Source of the DNA: JAEUUM01 sp038326165
GTDB taxonomy: Bacteria; Bacteroidota; Bacteroidia; Chitinophagales; Saprospiraceae
DNA length: 13,188 nucleotides
Assembly: GCA_038326165.1 (NCBI GenBank)
Contig: JBBQJT010000071.1
Span: forward strand, 1 to 13,188
Direction of reading: 5' to 3'
A program made the position numbers and the translations under genes. This document shows, piece after piece, positions 6,241 to 13,123 of the stretch. Under the pieces are notes generated by a model. The model saw only the letters and a program-made list of their open reading frames with translations, searched no databases and was not told where the DNA came from. Each line of letters starts with the position of its first letter. The first letter of the stretch is position 1.

Positions 6241-7791
6241 CTATTTCATCACAATAAACTTCTTCATCAACTTGCCATTGGCCTTTAGGATGAGTATATA
6301 CTTGCCAGGTGGAACGTTTCTGGTTTCTATCTGTCTGTCATATCGACCAGGAGCTTGCGCTGGCACTGTGGTTGACTGTATTGCTTTATCCTTGCCGTCT
6401 ATCAATGCAAGTTGCAGATCACTTTTAGCATCCAGTGTATAGCTGAATCTGATTTTTCCGGTGCCATCGGGTCTCAATACCTCAATACTGGGAGCTGATT
6501 CAGTCTCACTGCCTCTTGAAGCAAAAAGCGCATTGTTATTGAAGTCCTTTCTTGGTAAGGTTACGGTAGTTCCATTTTCTCCCATATTCCATAGGTCAAT
6601 GCCTTTGGGAATAGCAAATGGATTGTTGGCGTTCAATTCTTCTACTTTCTCAGCAGCATCGGTTTTGACAGTTCGGATTTGAATGCCCATTTGATCGACC
6701 CACAACCAATTGAAATGGTTGAAGCTGCCCGATGCCATGGTCCAATCCTTATCGTCATTGTTTTGGCGCAAAGGCGCTCCCCAGCCACCTTCACCAATGT
6801 AGGTAGTTCCGGATGCGTCCTGAATATAGCCTTCATCATTGCCTGGGCCAAGAAATGGCTTGATGGGGTGTGTTATTTTAGCCAAATGCGCATCCGACTC
6901 AATAGCCAAATTGACATTGTATTTTTGAAAGAGGGTGCTCCAGTTAACAGCTTGATCATTGCGTTCCAGCTTGGCGGAAGTATGTGGCCTTATTGGGAAG
7001 TGGTATTGTACTATTCTCCAAGTTTTATCTTGATCGCCTGCCAATGCACTTGCCAACCAGTCTTTTTGATCACCACCCGTGGCTATGAGACTGTTTAGGG
7101 TAATAACTGAAAGCAAGTCCCCACAAAAAGTTAGTTTGTAATACAGGTTGCTACTGGCTACATCAAACAAATCTATTAAGCTTTGGTTGGAGTATTCGTG
7201 ATTGCCACGGGCTACTACAATAGGCGTCATCCTGCCATCATCAGCGATGGTATATTGCCAATCATCCATCCATTGTATCCATTGCATGGGACTGTCTGAG
7301 TCGGTCATGTCGCCACCAAATAGTACAAAATGTGGTTTCAACTTGGCTACCATCAAGTTGGCCTTCCTGCAGGCTTCCCTCATATTGCGTGAGTCACCAC
7401 CAGCGGCTATGGATAGGCGTGAAGTAGGATCGTCGGGAGTTGTTCTAAAATAATATCTTTTACTTACGCCCTCTGAATCTTTGATGATAAAAAAGTAATT
7501 GGTGTTGGGTTTTAAACCCGTTAAGCGCACGAAATGGTTGCTCATTTCATGAAATGCTACAACTCTGTCTGCTTTCTTTACACTTGGATATTTTGAAGCA
7601 TCTTGACCATAATCAATCGGCCCAAAACAAATAATTGGATTGATTCCACTCACCTGATTCCACCCTATAACCATTGTGGTAGCAGGGCTTTCACGCCACA
7701 TGCACCTGAACTTATCTGCCTTCCCAAAGCTGGGATTGCAAACACTTACAGAAGCAAGCAATGATAAAAATATGATGAGGTGACGATTCAT
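6241..7791 (-). CDS. Secreted purple-acid-phosphatase-like metallophosphoesterase with C-terminal sorting-like domain
   Basis: Predicted extracytoplasmic phosphoesterase with a binuclear metal centre; substrate unknown. Start chosen at 7791 (516 residues) because MNRHLIIFLSLLASVSV is a clear signal peptide; an in-frame ATG at 7842 would add 17 residues before it. Cys18 is not in a good lipobox, so signal peptidase I cleavage is more likely. Residues about 27-118 form an N-terminal fibronectin III-like domain (TGLKPNTNYFFIIKD) as in purple acid phosphatases. The catalytic domain shows the five metal-site blocks: GGDSR (Asp133), FGGDMTD (Asp161), GNHE (Asn197, His198), VQYH (His264) and ESDAH (His302). 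The usual GHxH block is altered to SDAH, so one metal or substrate ligand differs from the classical enzymes. The last ~75 residues (KIRFSYTLD to PPGKYILILKANGKLMKKF) look like a type IX secretion sorting domain. It is divergent from glyA and convergent with trhO. Confidence 0.88.
   Translation of the reverse strand: MNRHLIIFLSLLASVSVCNPSFGKADKFRCMWRESPATTMVIGWNQVSGINPIICFGPIDYGQDASKYPSVKKADRVVAFHEMSNHFVRLTGLKPNTNYFFIIKDSEGVSKRYYFRTTPDDPTSRLSIAAGGDSRNMREACRKANLMVAKLKPHFVLFGGDMTDSDSPMQWIQWMDDWQYTIADDGRMTPIVVARGNHEYSNQSLIDLFDVASSNLYYKLTFCGDLLSVITLNSLIATGGDQKDWLASALAGDQDKTWRIVQYHFPIRPHTSAKLERNDQAVNWSTLFQKYNVNLAIESDAHLAKITHPIKPFLGPGNDEGYIQDASGTTYIGEGGWGAPLRQNNDDKDWTMASGSFNHFNWLWVDQMGIQIRTVKTDAAEKVEELNANNPFAIPKGIDLWNMGENGTTVTLPRKDFNNNALFASRGSETESAPSIEVLRPDGTGKIRFSYTLDAKSDLQLALIDGKDKAIQSTTVPAQAPGRYDRQIETRNVPPGKYILILKANGKLMKKFIVMK
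7543..7556. repeat. 14-bp perfect palindrome inside the phosphoesterase gene
   Basis: CATTTCATGAAATG is self-complementary and carries the TTTCATGAAA core also seen in two intergenic regions (4930 and 9758). It encodes part of FHEMSNH on the minus strand, so protein constraint may explain it. Confidence 0.35.
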
Positions 7792-7877
7792 GTGAATAAA
7801 TATACGCAATAGTTGAGTACAAAAGTCTAAATTTGGGGGCAATTTAACTGCACATTAACAACAATATTTTTACTAAT

Positions 7878-9158
7878 ATGTACAAGGATCAAACCATAGA
7901 GTATCTTATAAGCCGTGAGCTGGAACGCCAACGCATGGGTTTGGAGCTAATTGCTTCCGAAAATTTCTGCAGTCTTCCTGTAATGCAAGCCATGGGATCA
8001 TGCCTCACCAACAAATATGCCGAAGGTTATCCTGGCAAAAGATATTATGGTGGTTGTGAAATAGTGGACCAAATTGAACAATTGGCCATTGATAGATTGA
8101 AGGAATTATTTCACGCCAGATATGCCAATGTTCAGCCTCACTCAGGCGCACAAGCCAACGCTGCTGTATTTTTGGGTGTGCTCAAACCTGGAGATCCAAT
8201 ATTGGGATTTGACTTGTCGCATGGTGGTCACTTATCACATGGATCACCCGTCAATTTTTCAGGCAAAGTTTACAAAGCAAATTTTTACGGTGTAGAGGAA
8301 GCTACAGGTTTGATCGACATGGACAAAGTAGCTGCCAAAGCCCGTGATGTGCGGCCCAAGTTAATTATTTGTGGTGCTTCGGCCTATTCACGTGATTGGG
8401 ATTATGCGCGTTTTCGTGAAATAGCAGATGAAGTCGGCGCACTGCTTTTGGCAGATATTGCGCATCCGGCTGGTTTGATTGCCGCTGGTTTGTTGGCAGA
8501 CCCAATTCAGCATTGTCATATAGTCACTTCAACTACCCATAAGACGTTGCGAGGTCCGCGAGGTGGAATCATCATGATGGGAAATGATTTTGCAAATCCA
8601 TTTGGACGAACCAAAAAGGATGGCAGCCCCATTATGATGTCCGATATATTAAATTCAGCGGTATTCCCAGGAACGCAGGGTGGCCCACTTGAACATGTGA
8701 TCGCATCCAAGGCAATTGCTTTTGGCGAGGCCCAGCAGGAGGATTTTAGACAATATGGCAGGCAAGTCATTGAGAATGCGAGAGTCATGGCACATGCTTT
8801 CTTGCAGCGTGGATATGATATTGCTTCTGGTGGTACTGACAACCACTTGATGTTGATCGACCTCAGATCGAAGGATGTAACAGGCAAGCAAGCGGAGCAG
8901 ACTTTGGTCAAAGCGGACATAACCGTCAACAAAAATATGGTTCCGTTCGATACACAGTCACCTATGGTAACATCTGGAATACGCATTGGCACTGCTGCTA
9001 TCACTACAAGAGGCCTAGATGCCCATCATTGTCTGCAAGTGGTAGAATGGATTGATGAAGTTATTACAAGCAAAGGAGATGAAAAGGTGGTATCAAATGT
9101 GCGCCATCGGGTCAATAAGTTTATGGAGGATTTTCCATTGTATCCTGAAATAAACTAA
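7878..9158 (+). CDS. glyA: Serine hydroxymethyltransferase
   Basis: A cytoplasmic PLP enzyme that converts serine and tetrahydrofolate to glycine and methylene-tetrahydrofolate, the main source of one-carbon units. All family landmarks are present over 426 residues: LELIASENF near the N-terminus, NKYAEGYPGKRYYGG, VQPHSGAQAN, HGGHLSHG, DIAHPAGLI, and the PLP-binding lysine Lys222 in STTHKTLRGPRGG. After this comes the insertion NPFGRTKKDGSPIMMSD, before SAVFPGTQGGPLEH; such an insertion is common in Bacteroidota GlyA. The C-terminal NHLMLIDLR and SGIRIGTAAITTRG blocks are intact. The start at 7878 leaves 86 bp to the divergent phosphoesterase gene. The next gene begins only 6 bp after the stop, so the two are probably cotranscribed. 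Confidence 0.98.
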   Translation: MYKDQTIEYLISRELERQRMGLELIASENFCSLPVMQAMGSCLTNKYAEGYPGKRYYGGCEIVDQIEQLAIDRLKELFHARYANVQPHSGAQANAAVFLGVLKPGDPILGFDLSHGGHLSHGSPVNFSGKVYKANFYGVEEATGLIDMDKVAAKARDVRPKLIICGASAYSRDWDYARFREIADEVGALLLADIAHPAGLIAAGLLADPIQHCHIVTSTTHKTLRGPRGGIIMMGNDFANPFGRTKKDGSPIMMSDILNSAVFPGTQGGPLEHVIASKAIAFGEAQQEDFRQYGRQVIENARVMAHAFLQRGYDIASGGTDNHLMLIDLRSKDVTGKQAEQTLVKADITVNKNMVPFDTQSPMVTSGIRIGTAAITTRGLDAHHCLQVVEWIDEVITSKGDEKVVSNVRHRVNKFMEDFPLYPEIN

Positions 9159-9164
9159 AAATTT

Positions 9165-9740
9165 ATGGGATTTTTTGCACACGAATCAGCATTTGTGGAT
9201 CCTGGCTGTGAAATTGGAGCAGGCACTAAAATTTGGCATTTTAGCCATATCATGTCCAATTGCAAAATAGGATTGAATTGCAATATTGGTCAGAATGTGG
9301 TGGTGTCACCTGGTGTGATACTAGGGAATAATGTGAAGGTTCAAAACAACGTCAGCATCTATACCGGTGTGGAATGCGAGGATGATGTTTTCCTTGGACC
9401 TTCTATGGTATTTACGAATGTTATCAACCCTCGAAGTCATGTGATCCGCAAGGATGAATATAGAAAAACTATCGTCCGGAAGGGAGCGAGTATTGGCGCC
9501 AATGCAACCATTGTGTGCGGTTATGAAATAGGAGCCTATTCCTTCATTGGAGCAGGTGCAGTGGTCACCAAAGAAGTCAAAGCCTTTGCTTTGGTTGTAG
9601 GGAATCCGGCTAGGCAGATGGGTTGGGTCAGTGTCAATGGTCACAAATTGGATTTTGATAGCACAGGGACGGCTTTTTGTCCTGAATCAGGTGAAAAGTA
9701 TGAATTGAAAGATGCTCGAGTGACTCAGGTGTCCAAATAG
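9165..9740 (+). CDS. Left-handed beta-helix sugar N-acetyltransferase (WbpD/WlbB-like)
   Basis: Probably an acetyl-CoA-dependent N-acetyltransferase acting on a UDP-linked amino-sugar, as WbpD/WlbB do on UDP-2-acetamido-3-amino-glucuronate for surface polysaccharides; the substrate here is inferred from similarity only. The 191-residue protein is built of hexapeptide repeats (IGLNCNIGQNVVVSPGVILG, then NNVKVQNNVSIY) through about residue 150. It has the conserved family blocks KIWHFSHIM, FLGPSMVFTNVINPRS, GASIGANATIVCG, and SFIGAGAVVTKEV ending VVGNPARQMGWVS. A short tail, FCPESGEKYELKD, is also typical. It starts 6 bp after glyA and is presumably in its operon, although no other polysaccharide gene is visible nearby. 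Confidence 0.88.
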   Translation: MGFFAHESAFVDPGCEIGAGTKIWHFSHIMSNCKIGLNCNIGQNVVVSPGVILGNNVKVQNNVSIYTGVECEDDVFLGPSMVFTNVINPRSHVIRKDEYRKTIVRKGASIGANATIVCGYEIGAYSFIGAGAVVTKEVKAFALVVGNPARQMGWVSVNGHKLDFDSTGTAFCPESGEKYELKDARVTQVSK

Positions 9741-9756
9741 CTCAAAGCATTTGATG

Positions 9757-9769
9757 ATTTCATGAAATT
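9757..9769. promoter_or_regulatory. 12-bp palindrome before the LytTR gene
   Basis: ATTTCATGAAAT (9757-9768) is a perfect palindrome ending 25 bp before the TTG start. The core TTTCATGAAATT is identical to that at 4930-4941 upstream of trhO. It is a candidate operator; the regulator is unknown. Confidence 0.3.
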
Positions 9770-9793
9770 AACAACAAGAATAAAACAAACAAT

Positions 9794-10666
9794 TTGATAC
9801 TTGCTTTTTTTCGACAAGCTTATCCATTTGTAAAAGATATTCCCAAAATTGTCAGAACCAATTTTTTGATTGGCTTATTTATCGCTTTATTTTTGGTGAT
9901 CTTCCAGCCATTTGGCACCAATCTTTGGGAGGACGAATACAAGGTTTTAAAGCTGTTTGGTTATGGTATGGTGACATTCGCCATGTCCACACTTCTCGGA
10001 GTTTTATTGATAACTTTTTACCCAATAGAGAAACTCGAAAACAATTGGACAATTGGAAAAGAATTGTTGATGTTTGTTGGAGTATTGCTTTTTATTTCTG
10101 TTGGCAACCTATTTTATGCCAATTTAATCAATATTGCCAATTTTACAATTAGTTCGTTTCTAGGCATTTCAACTACTGTTATACTTTTAGGAATGTTCCC
10201 AATATTAGCAAGTGTAATGTTGAAGCACAATAAGTACTTGGCGTTGAATTCAAGGGAAGCGCAGGAAATTTCTGAAGATTTGAAAGGTTATCAAGTAAAA
10301 ACACTACATGAAGATCACCATCAAGATTGGATCAAATTTTTGGCTGAAAATGAGAAGGATGAGATCAGTTTAATGGCCGACCAATTGCTTTACATCGAGA
10401 GTGCGGATAATTATTGCAACATTGTGAGTCTTGAACAAGGAGCCCAACAAAAAACCTTAATGCGCAGCTCTCTTAAACGTGTTGAATCGCAGATTAACTA
10501 TCCATACATTTTACGTTGTCACCGCAGCTATATTGTCAATCTAAATCAAGTTCAATCCATTACTGGAAATGCACAAGGTTACCGACTGCATTTCAAGAAT
10601 GAAAATGGAAGTGTTGCCGTTGCCAGAAACTATGCAGCGCAAATACTTTCGGTATTAAAAAATTAA
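9794..10666 (+). CDS. Membrane-anchored LytTR-type transcriptional regulator (TTG start)
   Basis: A predicted inner-membrane protein with a cytoplasmic DNA-binding domain. Four hydrophobic segments lie at about residues 23-41, 53-76, 90-112 and 117-141, followed by a linker and a C-terminal LytTR domain (about 190-290). The domain carries DQLLYIESADNYCNIVSL, MRSSLKRVESQI and ILRCHRSYIVNLNQVQSI, all typical of LytTR. The extracytoplasmic or membrane part probably senses a signal directly; it has no receiver domain and no adjacent histidine kinase. The start is TTG: the upstream ATGs at 9754 and 9762 are out of frame, and an in-frame TGA at 9755 limits the choice; the N-terminal AFFRQAYPF resembles the start of related Bacteroidota proteins. 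It follows the acetyltransferase by 53 bp. Downstream is a periodic repeat array that may be its binding site. Confidence 0.88.
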   Translation: MILAFFRQAYPFVKDIPKIVRTNFLIGLFIALFLVIFQPFGTNLWEDEYKVLKLFGYGMVTFAMSTLLGVLLITFYPIEKLENNWTIGKELLMFVGVLLFISVGNLFYANLINIANFTISSFLGISTTVILLGMFPILASVMLKHNKYLALNSREAQEISEDLKGYQVKTLHEDHHQDWIKFLAENEKDEISLMADQLLYIESADNYCNIVSLEQGAQQKTLMRSSLKRVESQINYPYILRCHRSYIVNLNQVQSITGNAQGYRLHFKNENGSVAVARNYAAQILSVLKN

Positions 10667-10681
10667 GTTTGATCAATTTTT

Positions 10682-10761
10682 ACTTTGTCAAACGTCCCAA
10701 GACTTTGTTGTTTGCCCCAATTGTTTGCTGTTTATCCCAAGGCTTTGTCAGTTGACCCTTT
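10682..10761 (+). promoter_or_regulatory. Four imperfect 20-bp direct repeats, candidate LytTR operator
   Basis: Four consecutive 20-bp units (10682-10701, 10702-10721, 10722-10741, 10742-10761) share invariant TTTG at unit positions 3-6 and CCC at 15-17, with CCCAA in the first three. The last unit contains TCAGTTGAC, which matches 8 of 9 positions of the general LytTR half-site pattern [TA][AC][CA]GTTN[AG][TG]. The array ends 2 bp before the -33 TTTG of a promoter for the outer-membrane gene, the place where activators bind. The 20-bp period is about two helical turns, so all units face one side of the DNA. That a LytTR protein binds here is inferred. Confidence 0.6.
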
Positions 10762-10763
10762 GA

Positions 10764-10796
10764 TTTGATTGGTTGTGGATTAGCGGAATAGCTTTG
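10764..10796 (+). promoter_or_regulatory. Bacteroidota-type promoter for the outer-membrane gene
   Basis: TTTG (10764-10767), a 21-bp spacer, and TAGCTTTG (10789-10796), an exact match to TAnnTTTG. Transcription would start near 10803, leaving a leader of about 16 nt before the ATG at 10819. Confidence 0.7.
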
Positions 10797-10818
10797 GCTC
10801 AACAAAAAAATCTAAGTC

Positions 10819-12129
10819 ATGGCAAAGTCAATTCTACCACTTCTTTTGGCACTGGTTTGCTTATATAAACTCAATGCTCAAACTCAAGTTGATAGTTTTT
10901 ATACATTAGAAAAACTTGAAAAAAGCCTATCATTTGCACAATTAACCTTTGGTGGTGACCTATTAGGGATTGCAGGAGGAACGGTCATGTATCAAAATCA
11001 GAAATTAGACTTTGGCGCAACTTATCAACCACGCCTCACTTTTGGCGGTTTGCACTTTTGGGGACACGCCGACTTTTTTGTCACTTTCCCCATTGGATTG
11101 AGGCTGAACAATACCCCAGATTTTGCAGACAAGTTCAAAAATGTGGAAGGTTTGGAAACCGGTTTCAAAATATACCCTTTTGCACTAAAGCCTGGCAAAC
11201 TTCGACCCTATGTAGGTATGTCATTCCAATCTCGCGAATTCAGCTACGAAAATAAAGGTGGCGAATTCAAGAATGGCGCTCCAAAATTCCATTCCTACAT
11301 TTCTCCTATTCAATTAGGATTGACTTATTGCACTTCCAAGTTCTTATTTTCATGTGGTATGCGCTACAATTGGAAGAACCAATTTGACTATTATTATGCT
11401 GAAGGTTCAACAGCCCGAATCCGTCAAAATCCTGTTAACTTTTCGATTTCTATTCTGAGATATTTTGATTCTGATATCGGGATGGCCACTCCAAAACAAG
11501 TGGATCAGGAGAACATCAAGCTCCATTTACTTAAAAAATACAACAGATTAAGCTCCTGGTATCTGGGCATAGGCCCGTCCGCAGCCTTGCAGATGTCTAA
11601 ATCCGCTTACATTCAGGAGAAATATCCCTTTTTAAACAACCAACAATTGAACAGCACACTTATTCCTGATTTGACCTTTGGGTACTACTTCTCAAAATTG
11701 GATGCCAATGTGGGAGCTTCATCGAGAATCATGTTTTTCAAGGCCAAGGCATTCGATACGGATCTACGCATTTTAAGAGGAAGTATTTCAATAGAGGCCT
11801 ACAAATTTCTATTTGATTACCATGGATTTGTCCCCTATGTTGGGCCAATGTTATCTTATGAAAGTTTGATACTACGTGAAAATGGTAAGATGATCAGCCA
11901 ACAGAACAAGCCAGCTTTGGGAATAGTATTTGGCTGGGATATCAGAGTCACACAGACTGGTACCAGCTTATTGAGAACCAATTTGCGCTACACTCCGAAT
12001 CTAAGCATGACTGTTGACAACAAGAAACTCATGTTCGATCACCTTGAATTTAATTTTATCCAATGGGTACATTTCTTTGGCAGAGGCAAGGTTTATTCCA
12101 ATCACAGAACACAAAAAAATAACCAGTAA
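10819..12129 (+). CDS. Predicted outer-membrane beta-barrel protein, function unknown
   Basis: Not recognised as a named family. The N-terminus MAKSILPLLLALVCLYKLNA followed by QTQ is a signal peptide with a likely cleavage after LNA. The mature part (436 residues in the precursor) is rich in alternating hydrophobic/aromatic strands with turns: RPYVGMSFQSREFSY, SPIQLGLTYCTSKFLFSCG, VPYVGPMLSYESLI, TSLLRTNLRYTPNL. This is typical of a barrel of perhaps 14-16 strands. Two similar halves may exist, since PYVG occurs twice (about residues 132 and 338), each followed by a strand pair, but no clear internal duplication could be shown by eye. No enzyme motif is seen. It has its own promoter preceded by the 20-bp repeat array, and its TAA overlaps the next ATG by one base, so the two genes form an operon and are probably translationally coupled. 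Confidence 0.75.
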   Translation: MAKSILPLLLALVCLYKLNAQTQVDSFYTLEKLEKSLSFAQLTFGGDLLGIAGGTVMYQNQKLDFGATYQPRLTFGGLHFWGHADFFVTFPIGLRLNNTPDFADKFKNVEGLETGFKIYPFALKPGKLRPYVGMSFQSREFSYENKGGEFKNGAPKFHSYISPIQLGLTYCTSKFLFSCGMRYNWKNQFDYYYAEGSTARIRQNPVNFSISILRYFDSDIGMATPKQVDQENIKLHLLKKYNRLSSWYLGIGPSAALQMSKSAYIQEKYPFLNNQQLNSTLIPDLTFGYYFSKLDANVGASSRIMFFKAKAFDTDLRILRGSISIEAYKFLFDYHGFVPYVGPMLSYESLILRENGKMISQQNKPALGIVFGWDIRVTQTGTSLLRTNLRYTPNLSMTVDNKKLMFDHLEFNFIQWVHFFGRGKVYSNHRTQKNNQ

Positions 12130-12797
12130 TGGAACCAATCGTCGTTAAAATTATTGTGGCAGTGCATGTATTTGCAGGAGTTTCATCATTAATAGCTGGT
12201 GCTTGTGCCATGTTGTTAAAAACCAATACGCCAAAACACAGAATAGCTGGAAAGATCTATTTTTGGAATATGAGCTACATATTTGTATCAGGGCTTTTCC
12301 TTTCAATCTACCGAGAATCTTTGTTCTTTATATTCATTTCATTTTTTGTGTATCACATGTTGATTACTGCATATAGATCATTGAAGTTGAAGAATCTACA
12401 CAAGGAACAAAAGCCAAGCAATATCGATTATGTGATTGATGTAGTAGCAGGTTTGGCCAACCTTGGATTTGTGGTATATGGCATAAAAGATTACCTCAAT
12501 GGCGCAGGAGTCGATGCAGCAATTCCGATTGTTTTTGGATTGATAGGACTACGGAATGTTTATTTGAACGCGAGAAAGTTTTTTGTAAAACCTACCGATC
12601 CAAGCTTATGGCTTAAGAATCATATCGCCGGAATGATTGGGAGCTATATAGGTGCTATCACTGCTTTTTTAGTCAATCAAGCAGAGCATATTCCGTTGCC
12701 CAATGTGGTATTGTGGTTGGGGCCGACTCTGATATTGGTGCCATTTATTATTTTGGAGCTTAAGAAGCTCAAACCAAAGTTCAGCGTTAGATACTGA
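12129..12797 (+). CDS. DUF2306-like multi-pass membrane protein
   Basis: Predicted inner-membrane protein of 222 residues with about seven hydrophobic segments (near residues 5-28, 45-62, 63-80, 102-122, 128-146, 163-184 and 190-212). The motif HRIAGKIYFWNM after the first helix, with the paired His near AVHVFAG and NHIAGMIGSYIGA further on, resembles the DUF2306/haem-like four-helix membrane families; function is unknown. ATG at 12129 uses the A of the upstream stop (TAATG). The last codons KFSVRY and the stop lie inside copy 2 of the dispersed palindromic element, so the C-terminus may have been changed by its insertion. Confidence 0.75.
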   Translation: MEPIVVKIIVAVHVFAGVSSLIAGACAMLLKTNTPKHRIAGKIYFWNMSYIFVSGLFLSIYRESLFFIFISFFVYHMLITAYRSLKLKNLHKEQKPSNIDYVIDVVAGLANLGFVVYGIKDYLNGAGVDAAIPIVFGLIGLRNVYLNARKFFVKPTDPSLWLKNHIAGMIGSYIGAITAFLVNQAEHIPLPNVVLWLGPTLILVPFIILELKKLKPKFSVRY

Positions 12798-12800
12798 ATT
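12778..12800 (-). repeat. Palindromic dispersed element, copy 2, overlapping a stop codon
   Basis: Read on the minus strand the sequence matches copy 1 (6132-6154) at 21 of 23 positions; the core TTCAGCGTTAGA (12780-12791, plus strand) is exactly the reverse complement of bases 6141-6152, and ACTGAATT follows. It supplies the final codons and the TGA (12795-12797) of the DUF2306-like gene. The stem is weaker here because of the changed bases. Confidence 0.65.
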
Positions 12801-13123
12801 TAGGTTTAAGGCATTCATTGGGCAAGTTCATAACAAGTCAATGCAATTCCGCAATCAAATAGTTTGGCGATTTTCAAAATCAATTTTTAGTTTTTGTCCA
12901 AGCCTTGGAGAATGATCACCCCTGAACCAATAATCGTGGGTTTATAAGCAAATGAATTTGGCCAATTAATCTCTAACACTAAATTTGCTTAAAATCATAA
13001 ATGCCAAAGTGATCATTAATGTCATTTCACAACATTTAGTAATAATGAATATACTGCGTTAAGCAATTGCCATTGAAAAGAGATTATATTTGTAGCATTA
13101 CTCATAATTCAAAATATAACTCT
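12798..13123. other. Intergenic region rich in inverted repeats
   Basis: No ORF or RNA gene is recognised. It contains GATTTT-C-AAAATC (12869-12881), TCCAAG-C-CTTGGA (12897-12909), an outer dyad AATGATCAC (12911-12919) with GTGATCATT (13009-13017), and nested inside it TAAGCAAAT (12945-12953) with ATTTGCTTA (12983-12991). The palindrome TTGGCCAA lies within the inner loop. TCTAACACTAAATTTG (12972-12987) resembles part of the dispersed element. This may be an untranslated structured transcript or a cluster of protein-binding sites. Confidence 0.5.
13085..13092 (+). promoter_or_regulatory. Bacteroidota -7 element before the right-edge ORF
   Basis: TATATTTG matches TAnnTTTG exactly and lies 31 bp before the ATG at 13124. 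No well-spaced TTG -33 element is seen (the nearest, at 13067, is only 15 bp away), so the promoter is tentative. Confidence 0.45.

Noticed and set aside
7774..7791. Phosphoesterase as a lipoprotein via Cys18
   Set aside because: The sequence before the Cys is VSV, with Val at -1, which does not fit a lipobox, and the protein ends in a type IX-like sorting domain.
8516..9004. 162-residue minus-strand frame opposite glyA
   Set aside because: It is antisense to the highly conserved GlyA catalytic region and has no recognisable domain.
9754..9764. ATG codons at 9754 and 9762 as starts for the LytTR gene
   Set aside because: Both are out of frame; the one at 9762 reaches TGA after eleven codons.
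10682..10761. Tandem 20-bp units as a possible short CRISPR array
   Set aside because: The units abut without spacers, are imperfect, and no cas gene is present; an operator array fits better.
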